Assembly: GCA_945643635.1 (NCBI GenBank)
Contig: CALZFC010000252.1
Span: 3,579,501 to 3,643,500, forward strand
DNA: 64,000 nucleotides
Reading direction: 5' to 3'
Origin: Allodiplogaster sudhausi
Taxonomy: Eukaryota; Nematoda; Chromadorea; Rhabditida; Diplogasteridae
A program made the position numbers and the translations under genes. The notes under the pieces are model-generated. The model was given only the letters and a program-made list of their open reading frames with translations. It was not told where the DNA came from and did no database searches. Shown here piece after piece: positions 21,105 to 32,233 of this stretch. The stretch's first letter is position 1, and each line of letters starts with the position of its first letter.

Positions 21105-22732
21105 ATGATGATTCTGATCCTTGCCGTCTTTGCTGCTCTCGCTGCTCCCTTCGGTGAGTCATCAGCCATTCCAGAGGCAATTGATAATACGAGATTCTAA
21201 TCAATACAATGTAAGATAAAGGATAGATATTGCCATGCCCATTTATCAAGATATTGTGACTGAAAATAAAGGTTGCCTATTAATTGGAATTCTTTAAGAC
21301 AGTCAAGTGGAAGCGCAAGCAACCTGTGATGATGTCAGATTCCAGCGATGCAAGGTGCAGGCCTTCCAGGAGTTCCTCAACGTCTCGAGCGATCTACAGG
21401 TGACAGGCGTAACAAGCATTTTTATTTCAACATTTCTTTATTTCTTAAACTTAAACGTTCTCGTTGTATGGAAGTAATCTTTCGGAACTGAAGGATGCTC
21501 ATTGCAGGTGATCAACGCGATCTTCTCGGACTACACAATCATGCGCGACTTCCTGCTGAAGCAGTGGAGTGGCTACAATGGATACGGACGGGTCGACGAG
21601 ATTGTCAAGGCTTGCAAGTCAGGATACTATCGAATTTTATCATTCATCTTTCTTCTTTTTCTTCCAAAAAATCTTCGCCAATAATTAGACATGACATTAA
21701 GATTTCTGCTGCACTTGTCAGTGTGGCATTTTATCTACGACGAATGAGACATTTGGCAGAGTTTGATGCATTCAGTGGCCTGTCGATGTTCACTGGCTGC
21801 ATGTTCGGGAACGACGCGTGTCTCACTCCGGAGAATCTCCTGAGGAAGCCAGAGACGGACATCGAGAGCGTCTTCGCCGTGCTCGGCACTCATCGCGAAC
21901 ACGAATTCAAGTGTGGCGCCGGCCTCAGCAGTCAGTTCACTACTTTGATTGCTACTGTAGCCAGGGTACATTTCATACGTCATATGTACATATGTATGTA
22001 CATACATACATAAACATGGAGAACAAAAGAGTGAAGAAATGATTGCAGCTGTGCAGCACGGCAGCCTCGCGTGTCTGCAGCAGACGATCTTCGCCTCCTC
22101 CGATGCCCTCAAGGACTGCGAGAAGTCGTTTTTGCTCAACGTCAAGCATGATGCAACTCGCGTCTGCCAGTTTGTCTCTTTCTCAATTGTTTCTACATTT
22201 CGTTTCTCCTTCATTTGGAGAAATAAGTGGTGTATATAACTAGATATTGACTGGCTGTAGACACCGCAAAGTGCTGTCTATGTGCTACGCGGCCCCCTTC
22301 CTGCTGGCCACGTGCCGTCCTTTCGAAGACTCTCTCGATGCTTGGTGGGCCTGCGAAGCCATGAAGAGATTCGGATCGGAGCGCTTCCCGATGTGCGATT
22401 CTGACGTCGTCTGCAAGCGTAAGAAGGGAGATAGAGATAGCAAAAAAGAAAAATAGATGATATATGTAGGTGAACAGGCTAATACAGAGAAATCATAACT
22501 GATTATAACTGATTAATGATTATTTGACATTCCATTGTGTAGATGTCATAATATAGTTGAATAATGAGTTGTTCAAGTGAACGGCCCGGTGGGATCGGCC
22601 GAGTACCTCGCCGCCCACCACTCTCTCGACAAGGACGGTGCTCATCTCCTGCGTGCTCCCGACCACTTCGACATCATCGACGGCGTCAAGAAACTCGTTT
22701 CCGGCACCGTTCGACGCATCGAAAAGCTTTAG
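21105..22732 (+). CDS. Secreted cysteine-rich nematode protein (DUF19-like), copy 1
   Basis: The first exon (21105-21153) encodes a signal peptide (M-M-I-L-I-L-A-V-F-A-A-L-A-A). The remaining exons, near 21300-21400, 21508-21619, 21750-21931, 22049-22168, 22260-22420 and 22571-22732, join in phase. The mature part opens Q-A-T-C-D-D-V-R-F-Q-R-C and carries a dozen or more cysteines in a helical context, as in extracellular nematode families such as DUF19. The C-terminal 50 residues lack cysteines. The family assignment rests on pattern only. A related gene lies tail-to-tail at 23226-24939. Function is unknown; it is probably secreted and disulphide-bonded. Confidence 0.7.
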
Positions 22733-23225
22733 ACGGCTGTTTTTTGAAGAAACATATGCATATCTCTCAAGTGCGTTCCTATTGTACTTAATTCTCTGAT
22801 CGTTTAAACTCTTGAATGGAGATCTTTGTGTTAAAACGTCTGATATACATACCTACATACATAAATATGTACATATGTATGTTTCTACAAAGTGAACACT
22901 TTCGTGTCGTTTGTTGTGACACTTCATCAGCCATCAGTGTAATCATTACTCAGCTGCTTCTTTGTGTCCATAAAGTGGTGAGCGAGAATTCTCTTGCTTC
23001 TGCATGCAATCAAAGGGCGCCTTTATTGCCCCCGCTCTCCCGGTTTTACGATTCACCGACTTCGTCAAGTCGCCAAGCTTTAATTTCTACGCCTAATAAA
23101 ACTCGTGATCACAGCATGAAAGGTTATGACGAAAATACTTTATCAAAAATGTCATACACAAAATATTTGAACAAATGAAATGTAATGCATGCAGTTTTTG
23201 ATTACTTATGAAGAAGAATTAGCGT
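22733..23225. other. Convergent 3' intergenic spacer
   Basis: Spacer between the ends of the two convergent cysteine-rich genes. It contains an ATAC/TATG island at about 22848-22882 and an AATAAA-like signal near 23093. No gene seen. Confidence 0.5.
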
Positions 23226-24939
23226 CTAGTACGCCACCCATCGGGCGGGCTCCTTCTGGACGAGGCCGTTGGAGTCCTTGGAGAAGCGTTCGCGGATGAG
23301 GAACTCGAGTTGGCCGGTGGCCTCGTTGCGTCGGAGATTCTCAGGCATCGGCAGCTCCTCGCCCGCCTTCAGCTGGTCTAGACAAACATCAATTCGTAGA
23401 AATCTTTGAAACAAGGATCGGTCAGCAATGATAACAACAACCAAGCAATGCAAACACCTGAACTCTTAATTTATAACAATAATTTAGAGATTGAGGAAAT
23501 ACAAAAAAGATTGGCGAGAAGGACAGAAATATCAGTGAGGAGAGACTTGGCGAGAGAGAGAGAGAGAGAGGGAATAAAATGATGGAATAAGATACAGACG
23601 TCGTGCACAGTGTAGGTGTCGCTCGCAGTGGCGGAACTGAGCAAGGATGTGCTGGCGAGTGCCTTCGCATGCGAACCAGCTGGCCACGCCGGCTCCGGAG
23701 GTGGTGCGGCAGGGGCCCTGCTGGTAGAAGCCGAAGATGTCAGACACCAGAGTTTGCGCGTGCCTGCGCAACAGAGACATCGATATTGCCATCACTGATT
23801 AAACATTCATTAGTTAAATTTCAAATTCTAACTGACAGGCAGACATTGTCAGCAATGTCGTGCTCAATGTTGCGTTTGTACGTGTCGTACGACTCGAGGA
23901 CCTTGCCGAGAAGGTTCACCTAAAATAGGATACATACAGAACGCCGATAACTTCCTTGATTGGTTAACATAATGCCTACTACTCCTCATTCTCATAAATG
24001 GTACTGCTAAGCATACAACCTTGGAGCTCTGAATGCAGCGAGCAAGATCCGGGTTGTTGACGATGGCTGAAAGAGAATGAATGCGAGAGTCTCAACGCGA
24101 AAGCTAAGACATACGGTAGATGGCGTCTCCGCACTCGAAGCGAATACGGTTGAAGAAGCCGTCGTAGGTATACGCGTCGTAGACGTTCAGGCCGTTGATG
24201 GCCAGACCGCGCACCTGAGAGAGAGAGAGAGAGAGAGAATAGACTACAACTATTCAGTTTTCATCCATTTCCAATTTTAGGAAGAGAACTAACACCGAGG
24301 CATCGCTCAACATTGTCGCGGCCAAGGCAGTAATAGAGAAGAGACATTCCACTGAAACCAGCAAAGTACATAGTCTGTCAATTGGGACATAGCTTCTTTC
24401 ATTCTGAATTCCTCAAAACTCACTTGCACACTTGAACATATCCATCGACCGTGTAGTTCAGCTTAAACTGGTCAGTGTAGACGCGGTTGAACTCCTTCGG
24501 GTCCTTCCAGAAGCTCGACATACTGGAAGAAAGGAAACTTTCTCAGCACAAGATAACATTTCCTTATGGTTAGAAGGTTTGTATGTACGCGAAAGGGAAT
24601 CTGCAAACCACGAATGAATGAATAAAGCGTCCAAACTGACTCATTCTGACCCCCCCAGTACTTGTTGAGATCGTTGGTGCACTTGTTCATGCGGATGAGG
24701 TCGCATGTCTGCTGAGCAGAGACGGCGACGGCGAGGAGTGCAAGCACAAGAACTGAAATTTGTGGCAATTGGACAGGAGTGACGGAGAATTCATTCATTA
24801 AAAATGCAGCAACTGATACGATAATGCTTTAAGGAAAAAAAGAGTTATGATAAGTATGTAGCTTTAAAAAAGTTAAAATTAAAATAGAACTGCTGTTTGT
24901 ATGAATCGATAAAATCTCTCCCCTACCTTTGGAAATCAT
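23226..24939 (-). CDS. Secreted cysteine-rich nematode protein (DUF19-like), copy 2
   Basis: Minus strand. Exon 1 (24927-24939) encodes only M-I-S-K. Exon 2 completes a signal peptide (V-L-V-L-A-L-L-A-V-A-V-S-A) and opens Q-Q-T-C-D-L-I-R-M-N-K-C, the same layout as the gene at 21105. Further exons near 24424-24523, 24293-24350, 24122-24211, 24017-24061, 23838-23919, 23600-23764 and 23226-23379 keep phase. Motifs include F-E-C-G-D-A-I-Y, Y-Y-C-L-G-R and F-A-C-E-G-T-R. The C-terminal 50 residues are charged and cysteine-free, ending R-W-V-A-Y. The shared signal-plus-first-cysteine layout suggests an inverted duplication that has since diverged. Function unknown. Confidence 0.7.
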
Positions 24940-25021
24940 GATCGGCAAGACGGGCCGAGAAAAGGGGGCCGACTGGATGAAGAAGTCAGGAACTTCTTGT
25001 CACTTTACTCGCCCTTTTCGT

Positions 25022-25024
25022 CTC

Positions 25025-25055
<31 letters not shown>

Positions 25056-25175
25056 CCCACACCCATCTTCTGGAGGCATCGTAAAGATAAAGCCAAACGA
25101 AAGAGTGAATAGGCTGCTAAAAGGCTGCACAGATCCACAGCACTATTCCTATGATGAGTCTGCGCTCTTTCTCTG

Positions 25176-25220
<45 letters not shown>

Positions 25221-25225
25221 ACTGT
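25022..25225. repeat. CT microsatellites
   Basis: (CT)n tracts at about 25030-25054 and 25176-25225, separated by non-repetitive DNA. Confidence 0.85.
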
Positions 25226-25925
25226 TTCTCTCTCCTTCATAGCCATCTCGTCTTATCTCATTGCTCTAAACAATTTCACCTTCTGCGCACGCCCAGAATC
25301 GTTTACGACCATTGGTGCCAATTCAGTGATTACTGATGACAGAGCCAGCAGGCACTTCAGAAACGTCATGGCGGATTCCATGAAAAATAACCTTTAGTTT
25401 TGTTAGGAGTCTAAAACAATACAGAATTTGCCTAATTAAAGTTTTATTTTTCTCATGCAACCTTTTTATCGAGTCTATTCGAATCCATCCAACATGAAAC
25501 TAAAATGTCCTTGGAATCGAAATGTTTCGAGAGCAATGACCTAAAACCAGTCGAATTCCACAATCCTCACCCATTCTCACCTTGCCTTCATTCTAGTTGT
25601 AGAAAAAACATGAGTCGCCTCATTTCATCAGAAAAAAGGCATCTATTCATCCTAATTTCCTCAGCCAATTCAGGACATCCTGAGTGGATGACCTTCGCAC
25701 TCCTCATAATTAGATTCCCTCCAAATTTCTCTTTCTTTCCAGCTTTCGCCTTCTTCCTCATTGCAATTGGCTATAACACTCCATGCACTCTCCTTTTCAT
25801 ATTGATTCACATGGAAGTGGAGAAGAAAGTGTATAGACAGAACACAAAAAGATTCTGGATGGACAGGAAGCGAATGAGGCGAAATGAATAGCAGTGAGCT
25901 GTGATCTCATCGGAGGGTCTCCAGC

Positions 25926-26225
25926 CATCTCTTGATCTCTCCCCCTCTCTCGCCATCTCTTGATCTCTCCCCCTCTCTCGCCATCTCTTGATCTCTCCCC
26001 CTCTCTCGTCATCTCTTGATCTCTCCTCCTCTCTCGCCATCTCTTGATCTCTCCCCCTCTCTCGCCATCTCTTGATCTCTCCCCCTCTCTCGCCATCTCT
26101 TGATCTCTCCCCCTCTCTCGCCATCTCTTGATCTCTCCCCCTCTCTCGCCATCTCTTGATCTCTCCCCCTCTCTCGCCATCTCTTGATCTCTCCCCCTCT
26201 CTCGCCATCTCTTGATCTCTCCCTT
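25926..26225. repeat. 28 base minisatellite
   Basis: About 11 near-perfect copies of a 28 base CT-rich unit that begins CCATCTCTTGATCTCTC, with degenerate copies continuing to about 26310. The 133- and 164-codon minus-strand frames across it are products of this repeat (R-D-G-E-R-G-G-E-I-K type) and are not genes. Confidence 0.92.
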
Positions 26226-29200
26226 CTCTTGCGATCTCTTTATCTCTCCCCCTCTCTTGCCATCCCCTGATCTCTCCCTCTCTCTTGTCATCTCTTGATC
26301 TCTCCCTCTAAGGGCCCTCTTACTTTCTTTTGCCCCCTTTCTTTTTTATCCTCTGCCGTGACTCCTCCAGATGCAATTGCATATCCAGGAAATGGCAAGG
26401 ATATGACTTTTTGTGTTCTTGTCCATTCATGAGACCATTCCACACCAGATGCGTTCATTAGGCTAGATTCATTTTCTCCTAACACAACTTTACATTTTCT
26501 ATTACTGATCTTCACAATATTAGCATAATTATGTTTTTTTCTTTCCCAAAACGAATTAAAATGATACAATAAGAAAGCAGGCGAGTAATTCTTGGACAAA
26601 ACTTGCAAATGAATGTGCATACATACATACATATGGATGTAGTACGTACATACATACAAATGTATATACATATACATTTGTATATATTCACAGAAATATG
26701 TTAGATAAAATATGAGTTCTCACTTGGATTCATTCCCCATATCTTCTCGAGTGCTTTTCCATGTGTTGACGCATTGATTATCCTATTTGTTGATGTACAA
26801 TAAATAGATAAACAAGCTCTGGGCACCGTTCACGATCTTCGATACTCGAACGCACTGATATGAAATTTATTAAAGCAATTAACAAAATTATATGATAAAA
26901 ACTTCTACCGCAGAAATTGAAGAACTTGCCCGGGCGCTAACGAGAGCAGGCGAGCAGAGCGAATTGCCGCAAGGATCTCTTTCCTCTAACTCAGACTGAA
27001 CTTGCAATCACTACCAACCAAGGCCGGGCCCGCTCTTGCGCAGTCACAACAACACAGAATGACAGATCACATTAGCTGTCTGCCTCTCTGTACGGAACAA
27101 ATAAGCTTTCTCTTTCACATCCTTTTGCTGTTTCCTCTCTCATCTCTCTTTCACTCTTTCTTTCTCTCTCTATTTCTCTTTTAGTGTCTACTTTCACCCA
27201 CGCATACATTCATCTTGATGACTTGTCTGCATCTCTGACAAGGCGAGGCCGTCAGGCAACGCGGATCTGACAGCGTTTCAAACTGGTGCCGTCGTGTACT
27301 TTTTAGCACATTTGGGGTGAGCTTGACTAATTCGGAGAGACTGGAACAGCGCGCGGCTGCCCGTTTATTCCGCTATCAAGGAGAGGCAGAAGCAGGCTCC
27401 AAGGATATCAACATTTCATTTCTCAGCACTGTAGATTTCTCCCTTGTCAGACAAATTAGGCATATCGACCACAACATCTCTTCGATCTGAATACAATATG
27501 TCACCATCCATCAAATAATTTTTTAAATGTTGCATATGTATGTGTGAATGTACATATGTACATACACTTGATATAAGTACATCTTTTGCCGATGAGAACA
27601 AGAAAAGGCTTGGCATTTCTTGTCGTGGCAACAAATGGTTCGAGAGCACTCTGTTCCTTCTTGAACTCATCTAACCCTTTAAATCCCCTCGGGGAGGGCG
27701 CAAATTGCTGCGCCGACTGAGTCTTATCCAGGTGCCGAGAAGAAGGAAGAAGGATGAATGACGTGGCGAGTCAAGTGTTCACTTCTTTATGTGTTGCAAA
27801 CTCTTTCTCTGTTTCTCTCTCCCTCTCTTTTTCTTCTCTCTCTCTCCCTATCCCTTCCTCTCTCTCTCTCTCTCTCTCGCTGCTTAGAATAACAAGAAGG
27901 AGAAGCATCGAGTCATATGCTTGTGCCAGTGCAATGATGATGTTCTTGCACAGTGCGCGGCACTTGAGCCAACACTCGAATGGGGTTTGAGCTCTCCTCT
28001 CGGAAATTGGCGGGTTGCTTCTGTCTTCTCCTTCTTCTTGTGGTAAAGTGAGAAGTGTGCATGAATGAATGAATGTTGCTGTGAGTTTCAAGGCGGAGAG
28101 CTTTTGAAGAAGCCGAGAAAGTGAGCCGTAAAGTGGGAAGAAGTTACTCGGAATGCACAGCGAAGCTTCTACGGGGAGGCATACCGAAATGAGACACGGG
28201 CGTAGTAAAAATGCATTGGCATGTAATTACGACCGTATGCCTTGTTATTCGTGAAAGAAGAAGAAGCTGCCGCATCTTGCACATTATTGCTTTGTGTGAT
28301 GTGCGGCTTGTTTGTTTCATAAGGGTACTTCGACATGAATCAACGCACTCTCTTTCTCTACTCTCTCTCTCATCACTCATCTCCTTCTCTCTTTCCACTT
28401 ATCTCTCTGCATCTCTACTCTCTCACTCATTCCATTCTTGCAGAAATTGAAAGAAGAATGGATGAACACAAAAAGAGGTCGGAGGCAACGGTATGCTCCT
28501 GATGAGCAGATAGAAAGAGAGAGAAGAGAGAAAGAAGGGAGAAAGAGAACAGAGAGATAGAGAAAGAACGAGAGGGCGAGAGAGAAAGAGAGAGAGATAG
28601 GACAGAAGTGCTACTAATGGCATAAGAATGAGAATGGAAGTAGAGAAAAAGCCCGCCTGCAACAATTTCTCGCATGCCTAACTCAAGGCTGCCTTCTCTG
28701 CCACTCTCCACTCTTTCCGAGCTCTCTTATCTCTTGTTTGCCCTTCGTAAAAATTGGCAGCATTTGGCAACGTATTCGCACGAAAAAGGGAAACGGTTTA
28801 AAGGTAATGGAGGAGGAGGAGATTAACCACTAAAACTTAGACTATCCTTCCTACTTCCCCTTAGGGAGTCGCTTTCTCTAACAATTTCTCTCTCCCACTC
28901 ACTCACTCTCTCTCACTCTCTCTCTCCCTTTCTCTCTCTATTTCTATATGTGATGTCTCTCTCCTTCCGCCCCACCAAAGATGAAGCTTGTATCGCTTAC
29001 GTCTTATTTTGACGATTCCACGCCTCGAGGTCACAAGGCAAGGCCGAGCACAAGTCGCATTATGAGCCACCCAAACCGAAAATGCAGAAAACAGGAGGGA
29101 AAGAGAAGAGAACACGGGGAGAGAGAAAGAGAGAGGGAGAGAGAGTTAGAGAGAGAAGGAGGGAGAGAATGAAAGAAAGAAATATAGAAAGAAAGTTATG

Positions 29201-29942
29201 CGGTCACCAGCACAACCACTTTGTGCATCATCACATCATTAGGAATGCAGAGAAAAAGAGCAAGAGTTAGAAACTACATACAAACGGAATTATATTTGAA
29301 AGATTGCAAAAATATGAGCAATGTGCCCTCCTTCATACTCTAAGCGATCAACAAAATGAGTAGATCTTAGAATGAGCTAACAAACGGAGGGGCTGGGATG
29401 GAACTATCCAGGAATGCTCTCAGGAGACTGAGATTACCTTGAGCTGCTATTAGCGTTCGTTTCGAAAGCCGACTGGACGGGAAAGGTCACGTTGTTGCAT
29501 TGGGAGAAGCGGCTTCCTGGAGGGTGAACTTTTTCTACCTTTCTGTCTACTTTCTTCTCTTCCTCTCTCTGCTTCTCAGCTTCTCCTTCTTTCACGCTCT
29601 CTCTCTCTCTCTCCTTCCATGCCTGTTTATTCTATTGGCACCGTTATCTGTTTAGCGCTTACGGATTTGCCGCATCCTCAAACGCTGGCCTCTTTGCGCT
29701 TAAACTCTCTTTCTCTAACGCCTTCTCTCTCTATCTCTATTTCTCTTTCAACCTCGATACCTAACTCTAACTTGTATATGTCGTTAGAGCAACCTCTCCT
29801 CTTTCGTCTTCGTGCCTCTACAATCTTTCTCTCTGTCTCCCTGTTCCTCTCTGATCTCTCAGACTCTCTCGCTTGTCTCACTCCTTCTCTCCATCGGTTG
29901 TTCTCTCCCATCTTCGGTAGGCACGCTCCGCCCCTGCAAGAA

Positions 29943-29949
29943 TATAAAA
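29943..29949 (+). promoter_or_regulatory. TATA box candidate upstream of the collagen
   Basis: TATAAAA followed about 60-90 bases downstream by a CAGTCAACGGATCC-like leader sequence. It is 2 kb from the collagen ATG, so use by that gene would need a spliced leader exon; the link is inferred. Confidence 0.35.
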
Positions 29950-30592
29950 GAGAGCCCGCAGGGGGGAGTTACAATTGAGAGGGAGTCGTCTTGGACTGCA
30001 CTCGTTCATTCAGACACTCGCTTCCCCCAGCCACCGCCCCGTCGAGTCAGTCAACGGATCCTTCAGCTTTATCTCATTTTATCTTTATTTCATTTCATTT
30101 CAAATTGGACAATATATTCTAATGGGCCTACCCAGTCTTTCACTTCTAGGTGATGAGAGTGAGATAAATGATAAATGGGAAAGGGGCAAAGACATACTTC
30201 CCCCTATTAGTATATTATGTCCGAGGACAAGCAAATGGCAAGGCCAACAGTGGCTGCTCTACTTTTTCATCTCCTCTTCTCTTTTTCTCTTCCCCCTGTT
30301 AGCTTGCACCGTTAGAGAGGGAATGCCTTCATCCCATCTTCCCTCTTCTTTCTTCTTCTTTTCCTGCATTCCTGCCACGTGTCCATCCATCCTCCGCCAT
30401 CATTCTTTCTTCTTTCTTCTGCTTTCCTTTTGGCCACCGCAACAGGGCCAATTATTGCATGGCGAGGCACCTTTCCTTGCACCAGAATGTTCCCTCCGTG
30501 ACCCGGTCAGCCATTCATGGCATTGCCTTTAGACACCAATTGTCTGAACTAATGGTAAAAGACCCACGCCAGTGTCCAGATTCCGGATGATG

Positions 30593-30593
<1 letters not shown>

Positions 30594-30627
<34 letters not shown>
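30594..30627. repeat. GA microsatellite
   Basis: Uninterrupted (GA)n run of about 33 bases. Confidence 0.9.
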
Positions 30628-30631
<4 letters not shown>

Positions 30632-31999
30632 AGATAGAAAAAGATAGAGAAGAAGAGAGAGAGAGAGTGAGAGAAAAGGGTGTGAAGAGAAAAGCGGAAT
30701 CTAGATGAAAAGGAGAGAAAGAGATTAGATAGAAGTTATCGAGAGTCTTTTCCATGACCATCGTTTGGCACTCCTAGCCTTCCTCTTCAATCTCGGCCCT
30801 CTTGAGATTAGGCGAACCATTTGAAGGAGTTTGAAATGCGAACACCACTCTATGCATTTCCTCAGAATGTGAGCTGCAAGATTCCACTAGAAGAGGACTG
30901 TAAACAGCCAGTTAAAGCAAGTGAAAGCGAGAGTGGAACTACTGCATGCTGAGTTTGTAAGGATATGGTGTTTTTCCTTTCACCTGATTTAACAGCTGAA
31001 TGCGAGTAGAGGATTCATTTTATAGAACAAGAGATTAGTGTAGCAAATTATCTGATTGTATGAAGAGTGAGCGACTTTTTATCCTAATTACTTTTTCTTA
31101 TATACAATCCTCTCTTCACTCTGGTTGAGCCCCCTGAAATCTCTCCTTGTCATTCTCTCTCTCTATCTGCTTTCTCTCTCTCCGCCTCTCTCATTGATAT
31201 TCTCTCTCTTCTTTTCTCTCTCTTTCTTCCCCTCTCTCGTTCTCTCTCGCCTCCTAGTGTTAGGCACCAGCGAACGCCCAGTCAGTTTGTCAGTGGAATG
31301 TGGAAACTATGTGAGAATAGCTTCGTATCTCTCCAATTCTTCATTGAACATGTCGGCCCCTCTCAAATAGCAATGGATGACCTCTCAAGAAGTTCATGCT
31401 TACCGAGGTTTTGTGTTGTATGCAAAAAAGCATGACAGGGTCATGGAGGAGACCAAAGAGAGGAAGAGATGCTAAGAGCCAGGGTGAGAAAAAAGCGAAT
31501 GAGTGTGAGAGAGAAGAGAGAGAAGAAAAAGAGAGAAGAGAGAGTGAAAGAAGAGAGAGAAGAGGATAGATAGGGTAAGCCTCTTGATCCGCTCGTTCAT
31601 GCATCATGCCTGTACATGACTTGGTTGCTCTGCTACTTGAGGTTCCCTTTTTGTTCTCCTCGCGCACTTTGCAGAGGAGAGGGAGACGCAGACCAAGTCT
31701 GCCAGGCTTCATGAACGGCCGAGATGAACACGCTCTCCTCTCCTCTCTTTCTCTCTCCCTTTCTCTCTCTTTCTCTCTATCTCTTCTCTTTCTCTTACTC
31801 TAACTCTGTCTGCCTGCTTCTCCTCTATTCCCTATTCTAATCCACTTCTTTCTGATTAATCGTTCGATCACCACTTTGGCCGCCACCAGAGAAATAGCCG
31901 TCATTTGAGTGCTTCGCCGTGCAATTGCACTCGCAATCTTGTTGTATGCCACTTAATGTTCACTTCCTTATTATTATTAATTAGTTAATAAAAAGGAGG

Positions 32000-32186
32000 A
32001 TGTCGTCGGAGAAGCAAATGGAGCAGGAGGCCGCCTCCCTCCGCCGCCTCGCCTTCCTCGGTGTCTCTGTCTCCACTGTCGCCACTCTCGTCTGTGTCAT
32101 CTCTGTCCCCATGCTCTACTCCTATCTTCAGCACATGCAGACTGTCATGCAGAATGAGGTGGGGAGAGAATCAAAGAGAGAGAGAC

Positions 32187-32233
<47 letters not shown>

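Larger units (their letters stand above)
26311..31999. other. Long gene-poor microsatellite region
   Basis: No splice-supported gene. Contents: an ATAC/TATG island at 26616-26682; CT runs near 27120-27180 and 27800-27885; GA/CT runs near 28350-28600, 28880-28950 and 29100-29180; a GA run at 30594-30627; CT runs near 31740-31800. The minus-strand frame near 26340-26480 has protein-like composition but no splice partners. A TATA-like box at 29943 may start a transcript leading to the collagen. Confidence 0.5.

Noticed and set aside
25797..26291. 164-codon minus-strand frame
   Set aside because: It is a 28 base minisatellite read through; the unit cycles all three frames, so the openness has no coding meaning.
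29975..30532. 185-codon plus-strand frame below a TATA box
   Set aside because: Mostly phenylalanine/serine from CT-rich DNA, no recognisable domain; more likely leader or intron of a longer transcript.
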